Part shown: positions 55,105 to 64,000 of the stretch, piece by piece
How the letters are laid out: every line of letters begins with the position of its first letter
Numbering within the stretch: position 1 is the stretch's first letter
DNA from: Longispora fulva
GTDB lineage: Bacteria; Actinomycetota; Actinomycetes; Mycobacteriales; Micromonosporaceae
Reading direction: 5' to 3'
Length of the DNA stretch: 64,000 nucleotides
Assembly: GCF_015751905.1 (NCBI RefSeq)
Contig: NZ_JADOUF010000001.1
Location: 248,001 to 312,000 of the forward strand
The notes under the pieces: model-generated
Seen by the model: the letters and a program-made list of their open reading frames with translations, nothing else
Databases searched by the model: none
What the model was told of the DNA's origin: nothing
Program-made: the position numbers and the translations under genes

Positions 55105-56571
55105 TCAATGCTCCTGCGGGTGGCCGTGTCGGGGGAGGAACCAGGAGGCCAGCAGGGTCGCGGCGAGCAGGGCGACCTCGACCCACAGCGTGACCTCCAT
55201 CGGGCCTGTGAAGGCCCCGGGCGTTCCCGGCGCGAGGTGGTCCGCCCCGCCGAGGGATCCGAAGAGCACGGTGCCGAGGACCGCGACGCCCAGGGCCGCG
55301 CCGAGCTGCTGGACGGCGGTCAGGGTGCCCGATGCGGAGCCGGACTCGTGCGGGTCGACGGCGGACAGCACGGTGCCGAAGAACGGGCCCATGATGAGTC
55401 CCATTCCCAGGCCGGTGAGGACCAGCGCCGGGGCGAGCCGCCAGCCGGTGGGGTCGGCATCCAGGGTGGCGATGAACGCCGCGATGCCGGCGGCCATCAC
55501 CACGGTGCCGGACTGGATCACCGCGCGCCCAGGCTCGGTGCGCTTCTCCGCGAAATGGAGGGCCACGAAGCCGAGGATCAGCCCCGCCGACCAGGGCAGG
55601 CTCGCCAGGCCGGCCTGAACCGGGGAGTAGGCGAGGCCGAGTTGCAGGTACAGGCTCAGGACCAGGGAGAAGCCGGCGACGGCGGCGAAGAAGACCGTGC
55701 CCATCGCCAGGCCGCCGGCGAACGCCCGTTTGCGGAACAGGCTCGGCACGACCAGCGGGTCGCCGCCGGCTTTCGCCACGCGCGACTCGTACCAGCCGAA
55801 GAGTGCGAACGTGGCGATCCCGGCACCGAGGCAGCCGAAGGTCCAGGCGGGCCAGCCCAGTTCGCGGCCCTGGACGAGCGGGTAGACGACCAGCAGGGCC
55901 GCCAGCGACGCCAGCGCGACGCCGACCAGGTCGAGGCGGGGCCGGTCGGGGCTGCGCGACTCGGGCAGGAACCGCCACCCGCCGAGCAGGGCGCACACGC
56001 CCAGCGGCAGGTTGATCAGGAAGATCGTACGCCAGCCGGCGCCGAGCGGGTCGAGCTGGATCAGCCAGCCGGCGAATACCGGGCCGCCCACATAGGCCAG
56101 ACCCATCACCGGGCCGAACATGCCGAACGCCTGGCCGAGTTCGCGGCCGTGGAACATCTCCTTGATGATGCCCAGCCCCTGCGGGATCATGATGGCGCCG
56201 AACAGGCCCTGCAGGCCCCGGGCCCCGATCAGCATGCCGGGGGAGTCGGCGACCGCGCATGCCAGGGACGCCGCGGTGAACCCGGTGGCGCCGATCAGGA
56301 ACATGCGTCTGCGGCCGGCGATGTCGCCCAGTCGCCCGCCGGTGATGAGCCCGACCGCCATGGCCAGGGCGTAGGCGGCCCCGAGCCACTGCATCGTGCT
56401 CGCGCCACCGCCCAGGTCGGCGCGGATGGCCGGTGAGGCGATGGTGGCGATCAGCGCGTCGAGCATGTCCATCGCCTCGGCGACGAGCAGCACGGCCAGG
56501 GCGGGCCAGCGCCACCGGTACACAGAGAATTGTTCGAGGGTGGCAACGCCACGGGGGTGAATGTCAGTCAT
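55105..56571 (-). CDS. MFS transporter, 14-helix DHA2 drug exporter type
   Basis: A 488-residue membrane protein of the DHA2 drug:proton antiporter group. Motif A is seen as GGRLGDIAGRRRMFLIG, and motif C-like GPVMGLAYVGGPVFAGWLI occurs in helix 5; about 14 helices are predicted. The ATG at 56571 was chosen; an upstream in-frame codon would add a non-conserved tail. A 7-bp inverted repeat ~100 bp upstream looks like a repressor operator, but no regulator gene is adjacent. Its place inside the protease island may be incidental. Confidence 0.9.
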   Translation of the reverse strand: MTDIHPRGVATLEQFSVYRWRWPALAVLLVAEAMDMLDALIATIASPAIRADLGGGASTMQWLGAAYALAMAVGLITGGRLGDIAGRRRMFLIGATGFTAASLACAVADSPGMLIGARGLQGLFGAIMIPQGLGIIKEMFHGRELGQAFGMFGPVMGLAYVGGPVFAGWLIQLDPLGAGWRTIFLINLPLGVCALLGGWRFLPESRSPDRPRLDLVGVALASLAALLVVYPLVQGRELGWPAWTFGCLGAGIATFALFGWYESRVAKAGGDPLVVPSLFRKRAFAGGLAMGTVFFAAVAGFSLVLSLYLQLGLAYSPVQAGLASLPWSAGLILGFVALHFAEKRTEPGRAVIQSGTVVMAAGIAAFIATLDADPTGWRLAPALVLTGLGMGLIMGPFFGTVLSAVDPHESGSASGTLTAVQQLGAALGVAVLGTVLFGSLGGADHLAPGTPGAFTGPMEVTLWVEVALLAATLLASWFLPRHGHPQEH

Positions 56572-56672
56572 TGCCGTCCCAGTCTCGTGATGAGAGAGGG
56601 ACGCACCGGGCACGACCACCAGGGTGTGCTGAGGGCTCCAAGGCCCCGCCCGGACTAACCACTACCGGGAAC

Positions 56673-56697
56673 CGTATTTTCGCGCGTCCGAAATACG
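56673..56697. promoter_or_regulatory. Inverted repeat upstream of the MFS gene, possible TetR/MarR-type operator
   Basis: CGTATTT, 11 bases, AAATACG: a perfect 7-bp inverted repeat in an AT-richer patch, about 100 bp before the MFS start. Confidence 0.5.
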
Positions 56698-56813
56698 TAG
56701 ATCACCGTAGCAGACACCCGGACCAGTGATCGGCGGGCCGGCAGGGTGTCATCCGTCACGATGCCGGCAAGCTGAGGCGCTGGCCGGGACCTGCGGCTCG
56801 GCCCCATCCCCCG

Positions 56814-56832
56814 GATACCGGGAAAGCCCTTG
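56814..56832 (-). promoter_or_regulatory. CAAGGG box 7 (no clear target gene)
   Basis: Minus strand CAAGGGCTTTCCCGGTATC. At the 39-bp offset there is only CAGGTC. It faces the MFS gene 240 bp away and pairs divergently with box 8. Confidence 0.45.
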
Positions 56833-56895
56833 ACCTGGTCGGATCTCGACACCTGGGGCAGCTCGGACCTCAAGGGGGCCTTAACAATGCCGCGT

Positions 56896-56940
56896 CAAGG
56901 GTTTCCTCCGTTTCCGTGGGCGTCGATCTCTTGTTAGCTG
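56896..56940 (+). promoter_or_regulatory. CAAGGG box 8 with TAGCTG element
   Basis: CAAGGGTTTCCTCCGTTTC at 56896-56914; TAGCTG at 56935-56940, 39 bp from the box start. Confidence 0.72.
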
Positions 56941-56991
56941 CCCGTTATCCGCGCCATCGGTGTGCGCGGATGGAGTCGAAGGAGTGCGCAC

Positions 56992-59900
56992 ATGAGGCGT
57001 AGAGCCGGGTTACCGGTCGCAGCGGCCGGGATCGCCCTCGCGGTGGTCGCCGGCACGGCGGCGGCGTTGTCGTGGTCGGCGGCGCAGTCGCCGTCCGCAC
57101 AGGCGTCCGATCCCGTCGGGTTGGCGGTCGCCGCCGCCGACCGGGCGGCCCTGAGCGGGCTGGACGCGCTGGGCAAGGGCCCCAGCGAGCAGTTCGACCG
57201 CCGAGCGGTGTACCGGGGCGGCGACCCGGGTCAGCGGGACCTGTACTACGTGTCCTACGACCGCACCTACAAGGGACTTCCGGTAGTGGGTGGCGATGCT
57301 GTCGTGGCCACCGACGCCGCCGGGCACGTGCTGACCACAGCCTCGGCGTCGCACACGGCGATCTCGGTGCCGATCGCCGCGACCGTCACCGCCGAGCAGG
57401 CCGCCGTCGCGTCGCGGGCGAAGCTGACCCGGGTCGACACCGTGGGCACGTCCCGTCTCGTGGTGCTGGTCCGTGACGAGCACCCGCGGCTGGCGTGGGA
57501 GACCCTGGTGACGGGCCGCAAGGGTTCCGAGCCCAGCGAGCAGACCGTGTACGTCGACGCGCACAGCGGCCAGGTGGCCGACGCGGTCGAGGGCGTGCAC
57601 GCCGACACCGTCAACGGGTACTACGACGGGACCGTCGACATCGACGCCTCCGCCTCGGGGAGCAACCGCACCCTGGTCGACACCGGCCGCCCGGGCCTGA
57701 AGTGCGGCGACTACAGCACGAAGAGCGTCTACACGAACACTTCTACCAGTTGGGGCAACGGTTCCGGCACGGATCTGAAGACCGCCTGCGCCGAGGCGTT
57801 CTACGCCGTCGGCCGCGAGTGGGACATGCTGAAGAACTGGCTGGGCCGCAACGGGATCGACGGCAACGGCAACGCGGTGCCGATCTACGTCAACGAGGGC
57901 GACGTCAACGCGCACTGGTACAACGGCCAGGGCTACGCCGCCTTCGGGCACAACCAGCCCAACGACCGCCAGCTCGTGGCCCTCGACGTGGTCGGGCACG
58001 AGATGGGGCACGGGCTCGACGAGTACACCCCGGGTGGCACCTCTTCCGAGGCGGGGCTGGGCGAGGGCACCGGGGACATCTTCGGCTCCCTGACCGAGGC
58101 GTACGCGAACAACCCCAAGGACAGGCCCGACTTCGAGGTCGGCGAGGTCGTCAGCCTCCAGGGCGACGGCAAGCCGCTGCGGTACATGTACGACCCGTCC
58201 AAGGACGGCCGCAGCCCCAACTGTTACTCGTCGAGCATCCCGAACACCGAGGTGCACGACGCTGCGGGGCCCCTGAACCACTGGTTCTACCTGCTGGCCG
58301 AGGGCACCGCCCCGACGGACGGGCAGCCGACGAGCCCGACCTGCAACAGCAGCACGCTGACCGGGGTCGGGATCCAGAGCGCCGGCAAGGTGTTCTACAA
58401 CGCGATGCTGCTCAAGACGTCGGGGATGACGTACAAGAAGTACCGCATCGCCACCCTGCAGGCCGCAAAGAGCCTCGACTCCACGTGTGCTCTGTTCACC
58501 AAGACCAAGGCCGCGTGGGACGCGGTGACCCTGCCGGCGCAGTCCGGTGAGGCGACGTGCACCGGCACCCCTGGCAATGATTTCTCGGTCTCGTTGAGCC
58601 CGGCGAGTGGCAGCGTCCAGCCGGGCGCCTCGACCACCGTCACCGTGGGCACGACGACGACGAGCGGCACCGCGCAGACCGTGAACCTCAGCGCGTCCGG
58701 GCAGCCGTCCGGGGTCACGGTGTCGTTCAGCCCCGCGTCGGTGCAGAGCGGCGCGAACGCCACGATGACCGTCGCCGCCTCGACCTCCGCGACCGCAGGC
58801 ACCTACACCGTCACGGTGACCGGGACCGGATCGGCGACGCACACGGCGACCTACGCCCTGACCGTCGGCGGCGGGAACCCGAACCCCGGCGGCGCGCCGG
58901 ACATCGACGTGGCCAAGGTGCAGGCGCACCTGGCCCAGTTGGGCACGATCGCCTCGCAGAACGGCGGCACCCGCCGGGCCGGATCGGCCGGGCACACCCA
59001 GTCCGTGGCGTACATCAAGGGCAAGTTGCAGGCGGCCGGCTTCACGGTCACCGAGCAGAACTGCACCAGCTGCACCTACGTCTCCAACAACCTGATCGCC
59101 GACTGGCCGGGCGGCGACACCAACAACACCGTCATGTTCGGCGCGCATCTCGACAGCGTCAGCGCGGGGCCGGGCATCAACGACAACGGCTCCGGGTCGG
59201 CGTCGATCCTGGAGGCGGCCCTCGCCCTGGCGCAGGCCAACCCGACGATGACCAAGCACGTGCGGTTCGGCTGGTGGACGGACGAGGAGCAGGGCCTCAA
59301 CGGCTCCAAGTTCTACGTCAACTCCCTCACCGCCGCGCAGAAGAGCGCGATCAAGGGGTACTACAACTTCGATATGGTCGCCTCGCCCAACGGCGGGTAC
59401 TTCATCAACAACCTGACCACCGCGACGTCGGCGCCGATGAAGGCGTACTGGGACTCGCTGAACCTGGCGCCCCAGGAGAACGTCGAGGGCCAGGGCCGCT
59501 CCGACGACGCGTCGTTCCAGAACGGCGGCGTCCCCACCTCCGGGTACGCGACCGGGGCCAACGCCACCAAGTCGCCGGCGGAGGCCACCAAGTGGGGCGG
59601 CACGGCCGGGCAGGCGTATGACTCCTGCTACCACCAGTCGTGTGACACCACCTCCAACATCAACGCGACCGCGCTCAACCGCAGCGCGGACGGCATCGCG
59701 TACACCATCTGGAATCTGGCCGTGGGGACCAGCACCGTCAACGACTTCTCGGTGACGGTCAGTCCGAGCTCGGGCACCGCGAACCTGGGCCAGTCGTTGA
59801 CGACGACGGTTAACACGGCCACCACCTCGGGCGCGGCCCAGTCGGTGGCCCTGACGGCGAGCAACGTGCCGGCCGGGGTGAAAGTGACCTTCAGCCCGTC

Positions 59901-60426
59901 GTCGGTGACGTCGGGGTCCAGCGCCACGGCGAACATCTCGGTGGCCACCAACGCGACCCCGGGCACCTACACGATCACCGTGACGGGTACGGGCTCTGCC
60001 ACCCACACCAGCACCTACACCCTGACCGTCACCGACGGGGGCTCCAGCCCGTCGCCGAACCCGACCACGCCTCCGCCGACCGGGCGGACGTTCACCAACG
60101 ACACGGACTTCCCGATCAACGACAACCGGATCACCAGCTCGGTGAACTCCACCGCGACCGGGCAGGCGACCACGCCGGTCACCTTGTCGGTCACGATCAA
60201 CCACACCTGCGCCGAGGACCTCGGGATCAGCCTGATCGCCCCCAACGGCCAGGTGTACGCGGTCAAGTACTCCGGCACCGGCAACTACCCCTGCACCCCG
60301 TTCGGCGGCCAGAAGTCCTACAGCGTGCCGGCGAACTCGGCCGCCTCGGGAACCTGGCAGCTGCGGGTCACCGACTACGGGCCCGGCGACACCGGCGTGC
60401 TCGACACCTGGTCGGTCACCCTGTGA
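56992..60426 (+). CDS. Secreted double metallopeptidase: M4 thermolysin-like fused to M28 aminopeptidase, with Ig-like repeats and a P domain
   Basis: A 1144-residue exported protein. After the signal peptide ([19 protein letters not shown]) come an FTP/PepSY-type propeptide (~45-205) and an M4 domain with [10 protein letters not shown] (zinc site HExxH) and a downstream EGTGDIFG glutamate; the M4 histidine is in LNHWFYLL. An Ig-like repeat ([11 protein letters not shown]) separates it from an M28 aminopeptidase: [41 protein letters not shown] and the late histidine in CYHQSCDT. A second Ig-like repeat and a P domain ([13 protein letters not shown] to LDTWSVTL) end it. One polypeptide thus carries an endo- and an exopeptidase. 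GAAGGAG precedes the ATG by 7 bases. Confidence 0.9.
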   Translation: MRRRAGLPVAAAGIALAVVAGTAAALSWSAAQSPSAQASDPVGLAVAAADRAALSGLDALGKGPSEQFDRRAVYRGGDPGQRDLYYVSYDRTYKGLPVVGGDAVVATDAAGHVLTTASASHTAISVPIAATVTAEQAAVASRAKLTRVDTVGTSRLVVLVRDEHPRLAWETLVTGRKGSEPSEQTVYVDAHSGQVADAVEGVHADTVNGYYDGTVDIDASASGSNRTLVDTGRPGLKCGDYSTKSVYTNTSTSWGNGSGTDLKTACAEAFYAVGREWDMLKNWLGRNGIDGNGNAVPIYVNEGDVNAHWYNGQGYAAFGHNQPNDRQLVALDVVGHEMGHGLDEYTPGGTSSEAGLGEGTGDIFGSLTEAYANNPKDRPDFEVGEVVSLQGDGKPLRYMYDPSKDGRSPNCYSSSIPNTEVHDAAGPLNHWFYLLAEGTAPTDGQPTSPTCNSSTLTGVGIQSAGKVFYNAMLLKTSGMTYKKYRIATLQAAKSLDSTCALFTKTKAAWDAVTLPAQSGEATCTGTPGNDFSVSLSPASGSVQPGASTTVTVGTTTTSGTAQTVNLSASGQPSGVTVSFSPASVQSGANATMTVAASTSATAGTYTVTVTGTGSATHTATYALTVGGGNPNPGGAPDIDVAKVQAHLAQLGTIASQNGGTRRAGSAGHTQSVAYIKGKLQAAGFTVTEQNCTSCTYVSNNLIADWPGGDTNNTVMFGAHLDSVSAGPGINDNGSGSASILEAALALAQANPTMTKHVRFGWWTDEEQGLNGSKFYVNSLTAAQKSAIKGYYNFDMVASPNGGYFINNLTTATSAPMKAYWDSLNLAPQENVEGQGRSDDASFQNGGVPTSGYATGANATKSPAEATKWGGTAGQAYDSCYHQSCDTTSNINATALNRSADGIAYTIWNLAVGTSTVNDFSVTVSPSSGTANLGQSLTTTVNTATTSGAAQSVALTASNVPAGVKVTFSPSSVTSGSSATANISVATNATPGTYTITVTGTGSATHTSTYTLTVTDGGSSPSPNPTTPPPTGRTFTNDTDFPINDNRITSSVNSTATGQATTPVTLSVTINHTCAEDLGISLIAPNGQVYAVKYSGTGNYPCTPFGGQKSYSVPANSAASGTWQLRVTDYGPGDTGVLDTWSVTL

Positions 60427-60448
60427 CCTCCCACTGAGGGGAGAGGAA

Positions 60449-60486
60449 GGGGCCGGCCCCGGCAAGGCGTCCGCGGGGCCGGCCCC
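60449..60486 (+). terminator. Terminator of the M4-M28 gene
   Basis: A perfect 13-bp stem, GGGGCCGGCCCCG with CGGGGCCGGCCCC, and a 12-base loop. Confidence 0.8.
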
Positions 60487-60530
60487 GACCTGAAAGACCG
60501 CACCACCCATGACCTCCTGAGGGGGAGACG

Positions 60531-60572
60531 AAGGGCCGACTCCGGGATCTGGCTTCCCCGGAGCCGGCCCTT
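60531..60572 (+). terminator. Terminator, duplicated copy 2
   Basis: AAGGGCCGACTCCGGG pairs with CCCGGAGCCGGCCCTT (one mismatch), followed by T residues. Stem and leader closely match 50307-50347, and both copies lie just before a CAAGGG box. Confidence 0.75.
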
Positions 60573-60589
60573 TGCCGGTCACGGCCGCT

Positions 60590-60634
60590 CAAGGGATTCC
60601 CCTGTTTCGGGGAGGCGTCCGGCGTCCCTACCGT
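60590..60634 (+). promoter_or_regulatory. CAAGGG box 9 with TACCGT element
   Basis: CAAGGGATTCCCCTGTTTC at 60590-60608; TACCGT at 60629-60634, 39 bp from the box start. Confidence 0.75.
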
Positions 60635-60668
60635 CATGACATTGACGGCTTTCGATTGGAGTCCCGCC

Positions 60669-63047
60669 ATGCGGTCCACACTTCGAAATCTTGTCGCGGC
60701 GCTCGCCCTGACCGCCGCGCTCCTACCGGTCACGGCGTCCGCCGCCGACCCCGTCCCGGACGGCATGGTCGCCGGCCTACAAAGCGATCTCGGACTGACG
60801 GCAGCCCAGGCCCGCACCCGCCTCGCCCAACAGGACACGGCCGACCGGATCGCCGCCGCGCTGGGCAGGGACCTGGCCGCCAGCGCCTGGTTCGACGCCA
60901 CCAGCGGCAAACTCACCGTGGCCGTCACGGACAAGACCACCGCCGATCGGGTACGCGCCGCCGGCGCCGTGCCGCAGACCGTCGCCCGCAGCGCCGCCGA
61001 ACTGACCGGCCTGGCCCGCCAGATCGGGGCACTGGCCGGGCGCGGAGTCGCCGGGGTCAGCGGCTGGGGCGTGGACGCCCGCACCAACAGCGTCGTCATC
61101 ACCGTGCACGACCGGGGCGCGGCGGCCGGCTTCCTCGACACCGCCACAGCGCTCAGCCCGGCGGTCCGGGTCGTCGACGGCAGCCCGCAGCGCCAGCAGT
61201 CCGGGGTCGTGCAGGCCGGCGATCCCTGGTGGCCGGGCACGGAGTCCAACTGCTCGATCGGCTTCGCGGCCGTCGACTCCACCGGAGGAAAGCACCTTGT
61301 CACCGCCGGGCACTGCACCAACGACGCCAACCAGGCCGCTTACGGCAAGAACACGTCCGGCACGAAGGGCGAGCAGCTCGGCACGAGCAACGTCGGCGGC
61401 TCCCGCAGCATCAACGCCAACGAGGGCGACTTCGGCGTGGTGGCCGTCAACCACGCCAACAACTGGTCCCTGAGCAACACGGTCAACACCTGGGGCAACG
61501 GCGCGGTCAGCGTGAACGGCACCGCCGAGGCCGTGGTCGGCGACGCGGTCTGCCACTCCGGGAACACCACCCAGTGGCGGTGCGGGAAGGTCACGGCCGT
61601 CAACCAGACCGTCGTGTACCAGGGCGGCCCCACCATCGAAGGGCTGACCTACACCGACGCCTGCTCCAACTCCGGGGACTCCGGCGGCGGCTACGTCATG
61701 GGCTCCGGCAGTACCGCCAAGGCCGTCGGTCTGCACTCCGGTGGCGGCAACCCCTGCGGGCAGAGCAGCCCCAACACCGTCTTCCAGCCGGTCAACGAGG
61801 CCCTGCAGAAGTGGAACCTGACCCTCTACACCTCCGACGTGCCACCCGAGTTCTCCCTGACCCTGAGCGCCACCTCCGGCAGCGTGCGCGCGGGATCGGC
61901 GACCACCACGACGGTGAACACCGCGACCGTCTCCGGCAGCGCACAGAACATCACCCTGGCGGCCACCGGAGCCCCCGCCGGAGTCTCGGTCACCTTCAAC
62001 CCCGGCTCGGTGCAGTCCGGCGGCTCCTCGACGGCCACCATCGCCACGACAACGGCCGCAGCGGCCGGCACCTACCCGATCACGGTCACCGGCACCGGTA
62101 CCACCAACGGCCACAGCGCCAGCTACACCCTGACCGTCACCACCGACCCAGGCCCCTCCGGCAGCATCGTCAACGGGGACTTCGAAACCGGCGACCTGAC
62201 CGGCTGGACGAAGGCGGGCACGGCGTCGAATGTGACCAGCCCCGTGCACGGCGGCACGAAGGCGGCGCTCGTCGGGTCGACCACGGCGACGGTGGAGTCG
62301 ACGCTGAGCCAGACCTTCACCGCGCCGACCGGGGCGGGCCAGCTGTCCTTCTGGTACAAGATGACCTGCCCCGACACGGTGTACTACGACTGGGCCACCG
62401 CCGCGCTGAAGGACAACGCCGCCGGCACCACGACCACGGTCCTCGCCCGCACCTGCTCCACCGACACCGCCTACAAGCAGGTCACCGCCCCCGTCAACGC
62501 CGGGGTGAGCTACACATTGACCCTGGTCAACCACGCCGACGGCAACCCCTACGACATCTCGTACACCGCCTTCGACGACGTCACGGTCAGCGGCGGCACC
62601 CCGCCCGCCGGCGGGGTCGTCAACGGCGACTACGAGACCGGCGACCTGGGCGGCTGGACGTCGGCCGGCGCCACCGGCAACATCGCGACCCCGGTACACG
62701 GCGGAACCCGCGCCGCCCGGATCGGGGCGGTCACCCCGAGCACGGACTCGACCCTGAGCCAGACGTTCACCGCGCCGGCCGGAGCCACCCAGCTGTCGTT
62801 CTGGTACAAGATGTCGTGCCCCGACACGGTCGCGTACGCCTGGTTCACCGCGACCCTCAAGGACAACACGACCGGGGCGACGAGCACCCCGCAGGACAAG
62901 ATCTGCACCCAGGCGAAGTCCTTCCAGCAGGTCACGGTCCCCGTCACCGCGGGACACTCCTACACCCTCACGTTCACCAACCACGACGACAACTACGCCG
63001 ACGATCCTGTGTACTCGGTCGTCGACGACGTGACAACGACGAGCTAG
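60669..63047 (+). CDS. Secreted streptogrisin-like serine protease with an Ig-like repeat and two tandem carbohydrate-binding-like domains
   Basis: A 792-residue exported protease. The signal peptide (LRNLVAALALTAALLPVTASA) is followed by a streptogrisin-type propeptide (~25-170) and an S1E protease with His in LVTAGHC, Asp in NEGDFGVVAV and Ser in SGDSGGGYV. One Ig-like repeat (FSLTLSATSG to ASYTLTVTT) follows, then two ~140-residue beta-sandwich domains, each starting VNGDFETGDLTGW or VNGDYETGDLGGW. No P domain is present, unlike most of its neighbours. Pro and protease domains closely match the frameshifted gene at 48589. TGGAG lies 7 bases before the ATG. Confidence 0.92.
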   Translation: MRSTLRNLVAALALTAALLPVTASAADPVPDGMVAGLQSDLGLTAAQARTRLAQQDTADRIAAALGRDLAASAWFDATSGKLTVAVTDKTTADRVRAAGAVPQTVARSAAELTGLARQIGALAGRGVAGVSGWGVDARTNSVVITVHDRGAAAGFLDTATALSPAVRVVDGSPQRQQSGVVQAGDPWWPGTESNCSIGFAAVDSTGGKHLVTAGHCTNDANQAAYGKNTSGTKGEQLGTSNVGGSRSINANEGDFGVVAVNHANNWSLSNTVNTWGNGAVSVNGTAEAVVGDAVCHSGNTTQWRCGKVTAVNQTVVYQGGPTIEGLTYTDACSNSGDSGGGYVMGSGSTAKAVGLHSGGGNPCGQSSPNTVFQPVNEALQKWNLTLYTSDVPPEFSLTLSATSGSVRAGSATTTTVNTATVSGSAQNITLAATGAPAGVSVTFNPGSVQSGGSSTATIATTTAAAAGTYPITVTGTGTTNGHSASYTLTVTTDPGPSGSIVNGDFETGDLTGWTKAGTASNVTSPVHGGTKAALVGSTTATVESTLSQTFTAPTGAGQLSFWYKMTCPDTVYYDWATAALKDNAAGTTTTVLARTCSTDTAYKQVTAPVNAGVSYTLTLVNHADGNPYDISYTAFDDVTVSGGTPPAGGVVNGDYETGDLGGWTSAGATGNIATPVHGGTRAARIGAVTPSTDSTLSQTFTAPAGATQLSFWYKMSCPDTVAYAWFTATLKDNTTGATSTPQDKICTQAKSFQQVTVPVTAGHSYTLTFTNHDDNYADDPVYSVVDDVTTTS

Positions 63048-63061
63048 ACCTCGTGAGCTCG

Positions 63062-63096
63062 GAGACCCACGGTGCGGGACACGCACTGTGGGTCTC
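63062..63096. terminator. Terminator between protease and threonine synthase genes
   Basis: A perfect 9-bp stem, GAGACCCAC with GTGGGTCTC, and a 17-base loop between convergent genes. Confidence 0.65.
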
Positions 63097-63135
63097 TCCT
63101 CGCTGGATCCGCGGCCGTCGCCGTCCTAGCTGCTG

Positions 63136-64000
63136 TCAGGAGTCCCATCCGAGCGTCCTGGCGACGTCGGCGGTCGCCGCGGACGCCTCCGTCGGCTGGT
63201 AGCCGTCGCGCAGGGACGCCTCGGTGTCCTTGAGGCCGTTGCCGCTGAGCGTGATCACCACGGTCTGGCCCGCCGCGAGCCGCCCGGTGGCGTGCTCCCG
63301 GAGCAGACCGGCGATCCCGGCGGCCGAGGCCGGCTCGGCGAACACCCCGTCGCGGCGCGCCACGGCCCGGTACGCGTCGAAGATCTCCTCATCGGTGACC
63401 GCCCCGATCATTCCTCCGGACTCGTCGCGGGCGGCGATGGCCCCGTCCCAGGTCGCGGGGTTGCCGACCCGGATCGCCGTGGCCTCGGTCGTCGGGTCCG
63501 CGACCGGGACCCCGTGCACCAGCGGCGCGGCTCCGGCGGCCTGGAAGCCCCAGATCCGGGGAAGGGTCGACGCCAGCCCCTCCCGCGCGTAGGTGCGGTA
63601 GCCGCCCCAGGTGGCGGTGATGTTCCCTCCGTTGCCGACGGGCAGGCAGTGGATGTCGGGGGCGCGGCCCAGGGCGTCGACGATCTCGTAGGAGACGGTG
63701 CGTTGTCCGGCGAGCCGCAGTTCGTTGCCGACCGAGTTGACGAGCGCCGCCGGGTGGTGCGCGGCGAGCTCGCGGGCCACGCGCAGGCAGTCGTCGAACG
63801 TGCCCCCGATCTCGACGATCCGGGCGCCGTAGCGGATGGCCTGGGCCAGCTTCCCCAGCGCGATCCGGCCCCGGGGCACGAGCACGACGGCCGCCAGGCC
63901 CGCGCGGGCGGCGTACGCGGCCGCCGAGGCGCTGGTGTTGCCGGTCGAGGCGCAGAGGACGGCCCGCACCCCGGCTGCGGCGGCCGTGCTGACGGCGATC
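63136..64000 (-). CDS. thrC: Threonine synthase, C-terminal part, truncated by the window edge
   Basis: The minus-strand frame is open to base 64000, so the gene's 5' end lies outside. About 288 residues of a fold-type II PLP enzyme are present: LCASTGNTSASAAAYAARAG (phosphate-binding region of threonine synthase), CLPVGNGGNIT (PLP phosphate loop) and AEPASAAGIAGL near the end. The PLP lysine region is upstream, outside the window. The enzyme converts O-phosphohomoserine to threonine. The ATG at 63969 is internal. It is convergent to the last protease gene and marks the end of the protease island. Confidence 0.9.
   Translation of the reverse strand, partial: IAVSTAAAAGVRAVLCASTGNTSASAAAYAARAGLAAVVLVPRGRIALGKLAQAIRYGARIVEIGGTFDDCLRVARELAAHHPAALVNSVGNELRLAGQRTVSYEIVDALGRAPDIHCLPVGNGGNITATWGGYRTYAREGLASTLPRIWGFQAAGAAPLVHGVPVADPTTEATAIRVGNPATWDGAIAARDESGGMIGAVTDEEIFDAYRAVARRDGVFAEPASAAGIAGLLREHATGRLAAGQTVVITLSGNGLKDTEASLRDGYQPTEASAATADVARTLGWDS

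Overview
The window is very GC-rich with strong third-position GC bias, GTG starts, many 4-bp start/stop overlaps and typical actinomycete families (AfsR-type SARP, SigE-type and ECF41 sigma factors, RHS toxins, streptogrisin-type proteases). It is a chromosomal segment of a filamentous actinobacterium. Micromonosporaceae is my guess, but the sequence alone does not fix the genus. No rRNA, tRNA or CRISPR array was seen.

Layout: (1) 1-4.9 kb is the 3' end of a nonribosomal peptide cluster: a C(partial)-A-PCP module, an AspH-type Fe(II)/2-oxoglutarate hydroxylase and an ATP-grasp ligase. (2) 5.0-15.5 kb is an L-fucose scavenging locus: an overlapping minus-strand operon (binding protein, two permeases, GH29 fucosidase, fuconate dehydratase, a truncated SDR, mutarotase), a divergent ROK regulator and a secreted fucosidase-like enzyme. 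A shared palindrome lies before the operon and before the secreted enzyme. (3) 15.9-21.1 kb holds an HTH regulator of an uncharacterised family, a SigE-type sigma/anti-sigma-like pair, a TetR fragment, an IS5-family element with a passenger gene and the right end of a second, decayed copy. (4) 21.3-31.9 kb holds a large secreted LamG/ricin-lectin protein and a 2089-residue RHS toxin with a nuclease-like tip and a likely immunity gene. (5) 32-39.9 kb: AfsR-like regulator, ECF41 sigma factor with its AhpD-like and DoxX-like partners, TrmO-like protein, and an oxidoreductase/HxlR pair. (6) 40-44 kb: small membrane and stress-type genes, plus an AI-2E transporter remnant.

(7) 44.1-63.1 kb is the most remarkable part: a secreted-protease island. 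Six exported proteases from unrelated clans (two trypsin-like S1, two streptogrisin-like S1, one subtilisin S8, one M4 fused to M28) share interchangeable C-terminal modules, namely a roughly 90-residue Ig-like repeat and a proprotein-convertase P domain. Nearly all are preceded by the same 19-bp sequence, consensus CAAGGGNTTYCYCCGTTTC, and in most cases a TANCGT-like element lies at a fixed distance of about 39 bp. The same box precedes a small lipoprotein, a small relic exported peptide and two members of the HTH family from region 3. This looks like a coordinated extracellular-proteolysis regulon that I do not recognise as described. An MFS exporter sits inside the island and a threonine synthase gene is cut by the right edge.
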